Assembly: GCA_963930655.1 (NCBI GenBank)
Contig: OZ005618.1
Coordinates: 4,858,001-4,922,000 of the forward strand
DNA from: Myrica gale
Taxonomy: Eukaryota > Streptophyta > Magnoliopsida > Fagales > Myricaceae
Length of the DNA stretch: 64,000 nt
Direction of reading: 5' to 3'
Both the position numbers and the translations under genes were made by a program. Within the stretch, counting starts at the first letter, position 1; the number at the start of each line of letters is the position of its first letter. Of the stretch, positions 35,831 to 49,081 are shown piece after piece. The notes under the pieces were generated by a model, which made no database searches, had not been told where the DNA came from, and saw only the letters and a program-made list of their open reading frames with translations.

Positions 35831-36590
35831 TCTCGGTGGTAGTCTTTGCCCTCATCGGCACCAGTACCGTCCATGTCGGTGTCCCCAAACGAGTGCTGAC
35901 ACAGGCGCGAGAGAGAGAGAAAATGAGGGATCGGGTGAGGGAAACCTAAACGTAAAATTCAAAAATAGCAAGCTTCAAAATGATGCTATTTCGTTTTAAA
36001 AACTTTAAAAAAGGGTAAAAGCTAGTGGGTCGGTGAATTGTCCAACGGTGGCGGTGAAAATATTATTGACGTTTGGATATATTTGTTTGCCTGTGGAAAT
36101 GTTGGGGTGATTGAAATTTTGGAGTATTGAGTTTGGTGAAAAAATAAAGATATTTTATGAGAGTTGGTAAAAAAATGAAAAGAGAGAAAATTTGAATGAA
36201 TATTATAATAATAAATAATTGTTTGATGAAAAAAAATATTTATTTATAATTTTTTAGCATATGTCCAAAATGTTAGATGCCCAATATTTCGGGAAACAAA
36301 CTCCTCCATTGAATAACCAGAACTCGGGTACCAGTTAACTGGCATACCTGATACCACCCGGAACATGCCTAATTAGTCCTAGGTTAGTTTTGTTTTATTT
36401 TTAATAAATCTAGTCCTAGGGTAGTTGATTTTATCTTACGCATGAAATTTATCAATTCCGTCATGTGCATGAAAATCATTCACATATTACGCACTGGGCT
36501 GGATTTAGTTCTTTTTTTTTATTCAGAAAAAAAACTCATTGGGCTGGATTGTTTATAAGATGTCAAGAAAGGAGCTCAATCCAATGCTTC
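35831..36590. other. Upstream region of the histidine-rich gene
   Basis: No gene is supported. About 36062-36300 resembles a decayed member of the MITE family (TTTGTTTGCC, AAATTTTGG, GAGTTTGGTG). The promoter of the following gene should lie near 36300-36500. Confidence 0.4.
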
Positions 36591-38039
36591 ATGGATCCTA
36601 CGCACAGAAGCGAGGTTTCGAGGCCATGCTTCCCTCCTCACCACCACCACCACCACCATCACCATCACCATCACCATACCCACTGCCGCTACCATTCTTT
36701 ATGTCTCTGTCCCCACCGCCACTGCCACTGCCACCACCAACAACATCACCATCACCACCAACACCAACACCAACGCCACCAATTTAATGGTCACTCCCAT
36801 GTATGCCCCAATTTTGCAGCTTCTTTTCCTCGAAACCCAGAACCTTGTGGTCTTGCTCATTTCCGAAACAATCCAAGTATTGGGGTTTCTGGGTGGGAAG
36901 AAGCTTACGATTTTGCCACTCCGTAAGTTGCTCTAACTCAGTTCTTTTTCTGCTCTCCTTAATAGGATCATTAATTTATCAAGTCTGAGCCTTTTGTTCT
37001 CAAAATGCTGCAAGTAGCGTATAAGCTCTTAAAGGAATGACATTTCATTACGCTGTGGGTCTCAATTTGGGTTTGTCATGGGCTTAAAAATAGTAGAGTA
37101 CTTAGCTTGCGAAATTTGACAAGTTGCACTGTTGCGGGAAATGAATTGAGATTGTTTTCTCCATTGACGTATTTAGATAATTGGAAATTAGTCCAGGTGG
37201 TATTGGGACATGACGATTCAAGTTGACATTACATAGAATGAAAGAACAAATAAAAGGTCGATTTTGCAGATACGAGATTACATGTAAGCACCTAGACAAA
37301 GTGGAAATTTGTGGGATCGTCACTTTGAATTCTTTTAGAGGCTCTTGGTATAAGATCCGTCCTGTGCAGTTGAACTTCTTTTGGTTCCTATACGATGAGT
37401 CTTGATGAGTTTTTAGCTTATAGGACTACCAACGAGATCAGTTTCTCAGCTAAATGTTCATGCTTGCTTTTGTTTCCATGGTAGTGAAAGTTGGGCTCTT
37501 TGAATCCCTCCATTATCTAAATTATAGAACAGTTTTGGAATTTGTTTGTGAAACAGACCTTCATGTGGTAAGCAGCAATGGATTTCCCTTCAACAAACAA
37601 AAGCATTCAACTATAGTAATTATGTTAGGTGGATTCTTCAATACCTTATTGTTATGACTTCATTTCTTTTTAATTGTCGGTGATGGACAAAAGCATAGAC
37701 ATATGCACTATTCTGTTCTGCGTCTGAAGCCTTGCTACTTTATAACAATATTTCCCCTCTTTTTTCCACCCCGAATTGGTCATTCATGTTGTTGTTTAAA
37801 TAGGATGTTACAAGAGCAGGAGCTGGAGCACGTTGGGTTTGAGGACGATGAGGAAGATGACCCAGTTTTTGTTCTGACAGATGAATGGAGGGAGTTCTTT
37901 GCGAAATCTGAAGAAAAGAGGAAATTAGGTACTAGCTATTTTCCCTCTGCATTTCGTCTATCTGAAATATTGTTTGTTATAATTTTGTACTTAATTTCGT
38001 GCAGCGAAGAAGCAAGCTAAGAAGAAGGGCAAAAAGTAA
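36591..38039 (+). CDS. Small histidine-rich protein with a conserved-looking acidic/lysine C-terminus, 3 exons
   Basis: Exons 36591-36922, 37804-37928 and 38005-38039 join in frame through GT-AG introns to give 163 residues from ATGGATCC. An in-frame ATG at 36465 would add 42 residues. The N-terminal half has a run of 13 consecutive His and then many His, Gln and Cys (CPHRHCHCHH). The C-terminal half carries FEDDEEDDPVFVLTDEWREF, a charged helix-like AKSEEKRKLAKKQ and a Lys-rich end KKKGKK. The His tract is encoded by CAC/CAT repeats that in another frame read Pro/Ser. The His frame is chosen because only it joins the acidic exon. The function is unknown. Metal binding by the His stretch and nuclear location are inference. 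Confidence 0.66.
36635..36785. repeat. CAC/CCA-type trinucleotide repeat within the histidine-rich exon
   Basis: Interrupted CAC, CCA and CAT triplets span about 150 bp. Two frames stay open through it, one giving poly-His and one giving Pro/Ser-rich sequence. Length polymorphism between individuals is likely for such a tract. Confidence 0.85.
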
Positions 38040-38451
38040 ACAGAGGATTGGGAGACACTCTAGAATCTATTGAACAAAGAGTGGTTGAGGAAAATTGAGG
38101 AAAACTCATTTAGTGCCTTCGGAGTTTATGGAAGTTATCATTAATTAATTTCGTATTTGACAAACACAGCTGATGCAAGATCTCGCTTTGGAGGTTGAGA
38201 TGATAGACATGGTATTGGATTTCCTGCTGAAATCAGATTAAGATATGACATCGCTCAATTTAGATCGACTCTGTATGTTTTTGCTGCTGTCTGAAGCTAA
38301 ATTTTGTACTATTGGTCAGGATCTCCAGCGTCAATGTATTTTTAGACTGAACAGGTTGTATTTTGACATAAACTTGCTGAGATGCCATCCATTAGGACTA
38401 CATTTTTGGGTGAAGATACGGACATGGTTTCTGAAGTCATGTAGGCAGAGC
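38040..38451. other. 3' UTR of the histidine-rich gene
   Basis: Sequence after the stop is non-coding and probably 3' UTR. Nothing else can be supported. Confidence 0.4.
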
Positions 38452-38460
38452 TAATACATA

Positions 38461-38964
38461 GGATTAAATACATTGTGCACCCCTTATGTTTGAGATTGTT
38501 AACACATTGCACCCCAATATTTTATTTTTGAGACATTGGACCCATTATGTTATCTCCCCAACGATTTGTACCTCGAAGTGAAATTAGACATCAAATTATA
38601 CGGTACTCGTTTACACGTGCCTCTCACGTGACCTCAGTCCCTGTTATATTATTGTATCTCTTTTGAATCTCGAATAATGTTTGCCTATAGAACACCTAAA
38701 TATGTACAATACTAATATATCTCTCTGAAAGATGTTTATTGCTTTGTAATCATCATCCTTGAAGTCTTTATTGAAAAATTCTCCTCTCAATATCTTAGCA
38801 ATGACAAGGGCAGTACGATTACCGTTTTAATTTGACGCTAAATTCATTCCGGGTGTAAATCGTTGGGAGAGATAATATAATGGACTCAATGTCTCAAAAA
38901 TAAAACATTAAGGTGCAATATGTCAATACTCTCAAACATAGGGGGTGCAATGTGTATTTAACCC
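38461..38964. mobile_element. Mutator-type element, second family
   Basis: Flanks TAATACATA (38452-38460) and TAATACTTA (38965-38973) match at 8 of 9 positions. The ends GGATTAAATACATTGTGCAC and (reverse complement) GGGTTAAATACACATTGCAC extend into arms of about 130 bp with TTTGAGA, ACATTGCACC and TATTTTTGAGACATTGGACC words. There is no coding capacity. Related arms occur at about 49472-49732. Confidence 0.82.
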
Positions 38965-38973
38965 TAATACTTA

Positions 38974-39947
38974 TGTCTTTCCTGTAGTGTGTCTTGATAT
39001 GTTCATAAAAACTAACTAACAAGTGGAGAGAACATGTTGATGAGGAGCCAGATATGCTAACACTTGCAACTCCTAATGAGCATAATCTGAAGTATTTATT
39101 ACCCGGAACGCGTACTTTATTAGAGGAAAAGCGAACCAGTGGAAAACCTTCAGAGAAAGTGAACGATGTTAAAGAATAAATGCACATTCCGAAGGCACAT
39201 TGAAGCAAATACTGTTTCCTACCACTCTTAGCCTAACATAGAGTATTTATGGTTTTCTCGACTCATGCGGGTCCTGCTAGACTTAGACTGCAAAGTTTAT
39301 AGTCTAGTCTTATTTGGATCAAAAAGCCTCTTGGTGTTACTTAAAAAAAGAAAATACGGGTAAAACTTTCAGCAACATGTAACAAACAAATGTTTGGAGA
39401 TGTCAGCATTAAGCATAACTGCTCGCAATTTCTCAGAGTTGTTTTGATTTGGCCATGAAATTCTGGCTCGAAATTCTTATACCCCTTATTTTCTTATTAT
39501 CTGATCAACTATTATCTTCTAAGACAGTATTTCGAAATGGTATGTACACTATTCTCTCTTCAAATGTTCCCACCAGCTTTGGATGTATATTTCTCTAGTA
39601 TGCATATTGAGTCAAAAGTAATAATACTATCCATATAATTGCGTGTAGCCTCAAACAAAACCAATTCACGTATAATCAGTAGATTGTTGCTTAGGGAGTG
39701 ATCGGTCAGCTAGCTTTCTGGGGCTGTTACAGAGCATGTCTCCTCTACAGGTTGAAATCTAACTTTTTCTCCCGTGTTTTTTTTTTGACAAGTTCATCAA
39801 GCTGACCCCACTGGGCTCCCAATAAAAAGAGCAAGCTGGATTTCCAATTCCACAAACACTAGGATCATCTGCACCATTTCAGAAACTCTATCTTGTTCAT
39901 ACCGAAGAATAAAGAGCATTATTTTCCTGCAGAGCAGCAATCGCTAC
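38974..39947. other. Intergenic DNA between convergent genes
   Basis: It lies between the histidine-rich gene and the 3' end of cyclin C on the other strand. The last few hundred bases are probably the cyclin C 3' UTR. No gene or bounded repeat is evident. Confidence 0.4.
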
Positions 39948-42900
39948 TTATGACTTCAAATTTAGCTTACTGAGAGCAGCAATGATTCTCTCCTCAGGGA
40001 CCATTCTGTTGTTTTCATAGAAATCTAGTATCTCCATGGAGATATTTTTCACCTCTAAAAAAGATTCACGTAAGGATTAGGAAGTAGAAACTGGTTGACT
40101 TTTTAAAGAAGCTCAATCGAAATTTAGCAGTTTGTTAAATTACATGCTCCCACATGCAAGGCACATGATGAGTGTATTTCTCATGAAGCAATGGATCTGC
40201 ATATGAATAATAGCCAATCTTATCGCTATATCTGCTTGTCACTTGTAGAAGATAAATTTTTATTTTTTCCCAGGTCAAGAAACTCGGAGGATATAAAATT
40301 TCTGTTGACGATCTAGAGGTCCTAAATCCTGGATAGGTACTCTCCTCCTCTAAATCACTCCCATCAAGAACTCCATTCAATCTATCCCAGCATTTGGCAT
40401 ATCAGCATATGGCACAGAAAATACGAGAAAGACAAAAAGAATTTTTTTTTGGAAAAAGTAGAGATACTCCCAGGGATTTTGGAATTTAAGCACACTACTC
40501 TCCTAAACCACAGAAAAGGGCATATAATGAAATTTGAGAGCTTAAAAAGGGCACAGCCCAGAGGATGCAAATTCCAACTCCTGCAAATGAGAGATGACCA
40601 AAATTGTACATAGCAACACCCTACATCTTTGGTACTACAATAATAAGATTCTTCTCTCCCAAGATACTCAATATAAAGGACAAATGGTTGATAAAAACCT
40701 TGATGGTGGATACATAGTTTGAAGAACCTAATATTGAATTAAACATGTTGACTACAGGGCCCTGATACTATGACTGGGACTTCTACATTGACCATGAATG
40801 AACTCAATGCTTTCGACCAAACAATATCTGAGGAGCACACATTGCATAGCGAAGGTTGATAGTGTTTTAATATTTCTGACTAAATCTAGAATAACGATAG
40901 GCCTCCCAAAGAGGCTGCCAGTTTATGGGTTCAATCTAAATTTAATTGGAATTAGAGGTGACAGAAAAACCATGACAGGAATAACAATCAGCTTCGGAAA
41001 CTACCGCATTCATATCAACACGAAGCTCCTCAAACCATGCAGTTGTATCTTTCTCCCTTAGTACACTGGCAATGTAAATGCAAGCTAAAGCTATCAGGTG
41101 TGGAGGATGAACAAGAATAAGGTCCGTCTTGTAGGTGTCATTCACAAGTCCCCTGCATGTTCAATAACATCACAGCTACATCATGTTTATGTTCTTCTAA
41201 AACAATGCTTGCTTATATATTGCAAACAAAGAAGCCAAAATATGCATGCGTCAATTCCTGGCAAAAAGTAAGTGTTCAGCCATTAAGTATGGTAAGAGGA
41301 GGATGGAGAGGCAAAGCTGTATGCCACACTAATAAACTTTGTTGAGCAATTCTCCCTTTCAGATTTTGAAAGGAGCAAAATAACATCTTTGAAGAAAGCA
41401 GGAAAATAATTTCTTTTTTAAGTGTTAACAACAATGCAATCACTGTGTGGCTGAGAGTCCGAGAAAGAGAGGTCAAATCTAGTGCTCATATTGGATGCGC
41501 AAGTTTTGGTTATACAGCAGATTAGTTTTCACTACATCCTATGGTGGCAATGGAAATATGCAAATGTTGGAGTTCGGTCTCAATTTGTATCTTGTAGACA
41601 TTGTGGTGGCAAGAACACAATAATCAAATGTTTGCCTGTCCTGAGCTTAACAGGAATCCTCACAAGTCTCATTCTTAGAAGGCATGTATTATTTGGATAA
41701 ATTCTCCAGGAGCCTTCATTGCAATTTATCTCAGATTAATTTATTCTTTAAGGATGTAGATTGTAGCATGTAGGAGCTATAACCGTATGCAATTGACTGA
41801 TTTTTCTCATCCTTCTAATTGTTACATTAATCAATTGGCTTCATTTTACTCAATATTATGGTCTCTAATTCTTTGCTAACAAAACTGCAGGAAAGCTGAC
41901 TTCACCAGCTTCTGCACCACAGAGCAGGTAGAGAACATAAAAGGAAGATTATAGTTGGCTTGTCAAGGGGTAGCGTTTTTGGATGGGATTTTGACCTTCC
42001 TCCCACTACAGCTCTCCGAACAAATAAAAATCTTTATCTATACCATATAAAGGTTTTATCTTTCTTCTTTTTCCACTGTCCCTTTTTCCCAATGGCGTCT
42101 TCTTAAACAAGGTTTTTTTTTCTTTTTTCACCAATTGATACTTTTCCCCAATGGTATGCTCTCTCTCTCTCTCTCTCTCTCCCTCTTTTTCCTGGCTCCA
42201 TGACAACTCTTCTACCCTCTTCTCCTTGTGCTCACATAATCTATTTCAAACATGATTCTTTAAAGTTCAGTTATTGTTCTAGTGAAAGCTAAGTACCCAT
42301 TTGAACTGTACTTATGTGTGCAATGCACGTGAAGGAAGGCTAAATATAAAATGAAAAACTGAAACATCACCATAACGGGTATAAAAAGCCATGTACTTCC
42401 CCATAAGAGGAAATATCACCACTAATAATAGATAGACATGGTGACATGAATCCCACCAGTGACCTTAGAGAATTGACTAGGCTGGGAATTTGACTCTTAC
42501 CAAGTTAATTGAGTCATACTCATATCATTCATGCCTGCATCCTGAAGCAACCTGCCAAAGCATGGGAAAAAGAAGGAATCATTGTCACATAGGAAGATAT
42601 CACACTGACAAGACCAAATAACTAGCTTTCAAACTAGTCTCAACTCAGCCATAGGGATCATTATTTGCATACTAGAACCAAAGTAGCCATTCTCTCTTAC
42701 AGGAAACCTATGCAGCTCAGGATTAACTAAAATTTAAGTTAATGATCCACATTTGTAGGATTATACCGAAAGCAAGTGTGCAAATCCCAAAGGTGGGAAC
42801 AGAGAACTCTATTAGTTACACACACACACCAAAATATCAGGTATGAGATGGAGGCATAGGCATCTGCCTAATTAAACAATAGTATCATCTAGAGGTTAGT

Positions 42901-45900
42901 AAAGAATATGAAAGACAAACAGCATTAACATTTCAGCCAAAATTGTTAGTGTAAGATATGCAGCTGTGCTATTCACACATCGACCAAAAATACAGACAGT
43001 ATTTGAAACTATAACTATAATGAAATCCGACCACCTAATCATCTAAGGCTAATACAAACACACACAGAGATAGCAAGGGGAGAGAGAGAGAGATGAAAAT
43101 CTAGAGGTTCAAGCTCAAATAAGGAGAGAAACCAAGAATGATTGCAATTAAGAGGGAGTTAGATGGATGTAAAAAGATGTCATATCAAGCAATTGAGTGA
43201 TTCATCAAGTTAACTTAGAGTTTAAATTTGCAACATTAAGTCATGGAAGAAAAAAGCCAAACATGTTACAACTAGCCCGAAGTGTCTAAAGAAACACGAT
43301 AAAAAGGATGAAATACTTACTGAGATAGTGCTCGGTAAGGATGAAATACAACTAAATAATAGTTGAGCGCTTCTAAAATCTTCATTTCCATTTCGAGGAT
43401 GTCTTTGATTTCATACCTATACTTTTCATCCGAATCTGTGGAACAAGAAAAAAGATGGGTTCTAAGAACTTCAAACACTAAGTAGATTGCCGACATTGAT
43501 ATTGGTATGAATCAAAACCATAAGTGTTTGAAGTTCAGCATCCAGTGTTTACATATTTTTTTGAGAAAAAACACAAGAGGCCTGGCCTGCACTGTGCTTT
43601 CTTCTGCTTTTGATGCCAGGTACAAGCAGGTTGGAGCAACGAGACGTGGATCGTATTCTGTCATACTCTTTCTGAAAGAACAAAAGGAGTTAAGCTTAGC
43701 AAATGATAGCACATCCAGGCATAACATTGTGCCTGAAGGTACTTTCTTTTGAGATGATACAGAAAGGACTACATACACATCAATTTCATGTGCCTGTGTA
43801 AAATGGAACATCCCAATGTCAATTCCAATTTCAAGAGCTTGATATGTAAGATCGATGAGAAACAGAAAACTTTCAGAAAAGAATGCCCATTGAAACCTTT
43901 AAAAGCAATTAAGGCCAAAAAGGCATGCTTGACCACCACCAGGCTAACTCCACAAGCAAATTCAATAGGAGAGCTATGGTCTACATATAAAACTCTTTGC
44001 CTCCCAAATTCAGTCAAGCAAAAGCCCGTGTGATGGCTTCTCATCTCAGTTTGTATATTACTTACAAGAATGAATACGATCGAATAAATGTTCCTCTTCT
44101 AAATGAAATTCAATGGGATCTGAAGACCCCATGTCTACTTCCACAGGAGTCCGAGAACTTGGATCAATTAGTCAATCAAACTTTAACTACTCATTATAAG
44201 TGATGTCTAGAGTTTTTACAGATATTCGTTTCTGTTTTAACAACTTGTAAGTAGATCTTTCTTGTTCACATGTACAACATTATCAGAATTTCACCACGAG
44301 CAATGATTTCTTTTTCATAACCTTATTACTTTTAAAGGAAGAGAGTAACATAAATATTATTATGCTGATACCACCTTTCTTCAATACCATGGTAACTTAA
44401 GTTTATTGCCCTAGCATTGATAAATTCAACATTGATATATTACCCAGTCTTGAAACTAGTGCCTCTTGCATTGGTTGTATGATCTTTTTTATTTCTCTTT
44501 GTTTCAGGACAACCTATATCGTCATCATCAAAGAAAGTATAAGTCAAGAAATATCATGTCCAACTTAACATATTTGGTAAGAGGTACGTGCATGGATTAG
44601 AACTACACTAGTCGCAGACATTACCAAACTATGCCCATAAAGAAAAAAATTGATGACAGCCAGTGTCATGATTTTCATTTCAAAAAGAAAAATCCTAGGA
44701 AATAGGCATTTTACAGGTGAAACAAGAGGACAGAAGGAATTATCTATATAACCCATTCTACTTGTTACCTCTAATTACAGCTTCCTGAGCATATAATGTT
44801 TCTTCCTTTAAAAGGTTGAAGCAGAACTGGCAACGAATGAACATGTTTCCATTTTTATGGGGGCACTTGCCAACTGGGTTGCTTTAAAGAAGCATTAAGT
44901 ATTATATGTTCTCTAATTTCATCTGTTCAGCACTTCGTTCTTCTACACGATAGAATTACTGCTAATAAACATCAAATTAACCAGCAATAGAAACTGGATG
45001 CTAATATACATATGCTCAAATGTACACAAGGATGATTTACTTCTATGTATGAATGCAACCATGCTCCATATCTATGGATATTAACAAGCAGAAGAACTAG
45101 CACTATAACACAGTCCCAATAACTATGTCAAAAAAAGAGAGAGCAAAATCACATACACTAGGTGATGCCAGTTGATACAAAGAATAAGGAAGTACAATTA
45201 ATTACAGAAAGACTAAAATAGGAAAACCGATTAGCTAAGCAGGATTGCGGAATGCAATTACCTATTATAATCAATAATAATTGGTTTCACAAACTCAAAT
45301 GAACTTCATTGTTGTTATTCACATGAAAACCAGAGAATAATAAATAAGCTTGGGGTCACCAACCTAGCTTTTCCATGATCAAGTAATTACATAAGTACCT
45401 GGTGTAAACGCGTCTCATATATGTTACTGCAGTTGCTACAACTCTGAAACATTTAACAAGCACATCAGAGTTGAAATTAGTTGGTAAGAATAATCAAATG
45501 AAATGTTCATCAACACATCTTGTAAAGTTAATAAAACAAAATCTTCAGAATTAAGGGTTATTATGAGGACCCAAAGTATACCAAAAAGAATAAGTACCGG
45601 TTTGCCCATATTTCTTAGGAAAAAATAAACCATGCTCCAAAGGTATCCATAAATTATAGAAGTAACAGCAGGAGCATACCGCTTTACAAGTAAATAAAGT
45701 TGAAGATATGAACCATTATTTGCCAATTAGTCAAAACAAGCTTTGAGCAACTCTAAACAATCTTTTCGTTTCCATCTGATGGTTGAAATTGGAGTAAAAT
45801 CAATTTAGACATCAAGCCTGGTCATTTATGATATTCTATTATAGGATGTAGGACCTTTAATTCCAACACAGATCACTCATCCTCCCATGAAAAAATGTCT

Positions 45901-47022
45901 TTTAGCTAGTCTGGCTGTTGCAAAGCACAATGTATTTAGTAAGAACAACACATGCAGTTGTCTCTGCCCAGAATATCAACAACCACGCTTCCAGAACAGG
46001 CATTGTGGTGTTGGTTAGAACTTATTCATTTACAAAGGAAATTATATGGAAGATCTCTATATGAAAAGACTCTAATAGAAATCTGTAATTATATGGAAGT
46101 ACTATAAGTCCTGGTAGACAGACGATCTTCCTGAATCTTATGTACTACTATGGCAAAAAATCCACCAGTTAAATGCAAAAAAAAAGGTACTAGAACCCTC
46201 TTGGGGGGGGGGGGGGGACAAACAGTGCTGTTTTTAAATTGAAAAAAGATAAATTGTGGAACAATTGGTAATAATTTAAGTCACATTACGAGAAAAAGTT
46301 CAAACCTTTGCCTCAGTTTTAAGTGTTGAGCCAATTTCCATACATCTGAAACAGAAGAAAAAAAATAGAAATTGTAAAATGACATGGATATGGATGGCAA
46401 ACTCATTAGCAGTACCATAGCAGCTTGAAGGAGTTGGTGGAAAAAATGGAAAAAGCAAGATGAAGATCCCGACGTATCATATATCCAAGAAACGAAAACG
46501 AAAGCCATATGCAAGTAGGGCATTACATTGTAAATCTAACAATTCAAGCATGAACCATCAACATCAACATGTGCATGCAATTAAAATGACAAAAACAAAA
46601 ACCCAGATTGGCGACTTCCACTTAAAGCTGTAAACTTAAGAAAAGGGGAAAAATAAAAGAAAACAACCAAAAAGCACTGAAAGAAGCTGAACCCGTATGC
46701 AATTATCAAAACAAAAAACGAAAAATTCGCTTGAACTCCAACAACAAGTGAGACGGGGTGATCATACAGTTCGCCATATGCATCTTTATGAGCTTGAAAT
46801 CCTCAAGAGTGATGCCCTTGTCTTTGTCAACTGGGTGCACCACCTCCACCTCTTCCTGGTCTAAAAGCTGTTTGCTTGAAAAAACACAAAACATACCAAA
46901 ATTCAAGACAAATAAAAAATTAAACACCAAAAGCAAAAACATAGATACGCAGAGCACGTAGAATGTAAAGAGGTTGTCTTGGAGACGTACTTGTGAGAGG
47001 ATGTCCAGAAATTGGCAGCCAT
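39948..47022 (-). CDS. CYCC1: Cyclin C (Mediator kinase module), 9 exons
   Basis: Minus-strand exons: 47022-46991, 46874-46768, 46345-46306, 45443-45399, 43671-43553, 43435-43321, 42551-42501, 41152-41005, 40052-39948. They join in frame to 253 residues, the length of Arabidopsis C-type cyclins. The start MAANFWTSS is the family N-terminus. The cyclin box contains WKLAQHLKLRQR, VVATAVTYMRRVY, DPRLVAPTCLYLASKAEEST, IKDILEMEMKILEALNYYLV and VFHPYR. The second fold has DLILVHPPHLIALACIYIAS and EKDTTAWFEELRVDMN. Cyclin C pairs with CDK8 (CDKE in plants) in the Mediator kinase module and controls transcription in the nucleus. Residue 11 at the first junction (Asn here) depends on the exact splice site. 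RPLVFFLKK replaces the RLLVFYIKK I recall in other plants. Introns make up about 90% of the span. Confidence 0.96.
46204..46217. repeat. Poly-G run in a cyclin C intron
   Basis: An uninterrupted run of about 14 G lies in the intron between exons at 46306 and 45443. On the transcript strand it is poly-C. Homopolymer length may be a sequencing uncertainty. Confidence 0.85.
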
Positions 47023-47284
47023 TTTTCGTATCAGATATGAGAGAGATTTCCGGATGTCCTTTTATTGAAATGTCAAAATTGCTACGATCGTTCAAAGACT
47101 CAGTTTTTCACGCTCGATGAAAGAGAATACTGTTCTGAAGCAACCCAGGAAGCCTGGGACCCGGAAAGCTCTTCGGCTTCCGTTTCCGTTGATTTACTGA
47201 TCCAGATAGATTCGGGCTGATCTATGGACCTTTGGAAGATGAGATTTCAGACAGGCCCAAGATTTAAGTCTCTTGGCAATTGGC

Positions 47285-47315
<31 letters not shown>

Positions 47316-47396
47316 ACTACAACTACAAAAACAAAAGGCTAAAAATTCTACTATGCTTATAGAAAAAATAACTAAAAGAATTAAAGATGCAATATG
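47023..47396 (-). promoter_or_regulatory. 5' UTR and promoter region of cyclin C
   Basis: This holds the leader upstream of the minus-strand ATG and then a TA/CA dinucleotide tract (47285-47313). The copia remnant begins just beyond, so the promoter is limited to about 370 bp before transposon sequence. Confidence 0.4.
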
Positions 47397-49036
47397 ATGC
47401 AAATGGGTCTATAAAATCAAATATCATAATGATGGGAGCATAGAGCGTTACAAGGCACGCCTTGTGGCCAAAGGCTATACTCAACAAGAGGGCATTATTT
47501 ACCACGAGACCTTCTATCCCGCTGCAAAATTAGTGACTGTTTGATGCCTCCTAGCTGTAGCTGCTGTAAAAGGGTGGTATCTTCGGCAATTTGACGTTCA
47601 AAATGTCTTACTTATGACACTTTGGATGAGGAAGTGTATATGAAGTGCTCTCCTGGTTACTCTCAAGGAAAGGCTCATCAAGTTTGTCGTCTACTCAAGA
47701 GTCTTTATGACCTCAAGCATGCCTCTCGTCAATGGTATTCTCGGTTCTCCTCTACTCTCATTTAGTTTGGTTTTACACAGCCCAAGTCAAACTATAGTTT
47801 GTTCAGATATGTCATGGGTCAATCATTTAAATCCCTCTTAGTGTACGTTGATGATATCATTGTTGCAAGCTCACATTTGGACCCTATTAACTCACTTCAA
47901 TACTTCTTAAGTGATCAGTTCAAAATTAAGTCCAATGGAGAGCTTAAATATTTTTTGGGATTTGAGGTAGCTCATTCTAGACTTGGGATTCACATATGCC
48001 AGAGAAAATATGCTCTTGATATTCTTGCAGATGCAGGAGCTCTTGGTTCACATCCTGTCAAAATACCCATGGATCAAAATCTTCATCTCGGCAAGTCTTC
48101 GGGTACACCTCTTGCTGATGCCGCTGCTTATAGAGGCTTGGTTGGCCGTCTATTGTACCTTATTATAACCTGGCCTGATATTAGTTTTGTTGTGCATAAT
48201 CTTAGTCAGTTTATGAGTTCTCCTACTGATGTGCATCTTCTTCCTGCCAATAAGGTTCTACATTATTTGAAGGGTGCTCCTGCACAATGATTATTATTTC
48301 CTGTTTCTTCCACTCTTCATTTACGTGTCTATTGTGACTCGGACTGGGCTTCATGCCCTGATTCGCTAAGATCTCTCACAGATTACTCGATCTTCCTTGG
48401 TATTTCATTGGCATCCTGACATTCTAAGAAACAAAGCATGGTTTCTCAATCCTCCGCTGAGGCGAAACACCGTGCTATGGCCAGCACATGCTCTGAGCTC
48501 ACCTAGTTGCATTTTTTGCTTCAAGATTTCTCCATTTCTCCTTCTCTACCAGTTGATCTTTTCTGTGATAATCAGTCTACGTTGCACATCGCTGCCAACC
48601 TCGTTTTTCATGAACGAACAAAGCATATCGAGTGGGGTTGTCATCTCTAGTGATCAACTTTAGGCTGGTCATTCGTACTGCTCATGTTCGCACTGAATCC
48701 TAATTTGCATACATGTTCACTAAGGCTCTTCCTTCTCATATCTTCTTTTCACATCTTGCCAAGCTGGGAATAGAAAACCTCTACTCTCCAGCTTGTGGGG
48801 GTGTATTACAGAATGCACAATCCAAGTCAGTTGCTACATCAGCATCCCACTCTGCCTTTTTATCTCAAGGGGCACATCAGCATTCTGTTTCTTATTTTCC
48901 TTCTATACATATCTGTACCAGTTCTTTTGACATTAGATAAGGTCGTTTTAGTCTTTACGGAGTTAGAATCATTCTTTCATTTGTTCATTGTGGACTGTAC
49001 AAAGGCGGGCATTCTGCTTTACGATTGCAATATACA
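47397..49036 (+). mobile_element. Decayed Ty1/copia retrotransposon 3' half (reverse transcriptase, RNase H, part of 3' LTR)
   Basis: In frames that shift several times, the sequence encodes copia pol: [28 protein letters not shown] (47839-47873), ELKYFLGFEVA, LVGRLLYL and then RNase H-like YCDSDWA, SLASWHSKKQSM, FCDNQSTLHIAANLVFHERT and HIEW. Stops or shifts occur near 47543, 47610, 47762 and 48288, so it is a pseudogene. The longest intact piece is 47799-48290. The end LYSPACGG at about 48780-48800 and the following TGTATTACAG match the usual pol/polypurine-tract/LTR boundary, so an LTR probably begins near 48802. The 5' half (gag, protease, integrase) is missing. Confidence 0.92.
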
Positions 49037-49081
49037 GAATATTCATAAAATCTGTTTCGTCGTCTTCTTCCTATAGCCGAA

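Noticed and set aside
36539..36787. Proline/serine-rich ORF of 82 codons
   Set aside because: It is the alternative frame of the CAC/CCA repeat and ends in a stop before the splice site, whereas the His frame joins the next exon.
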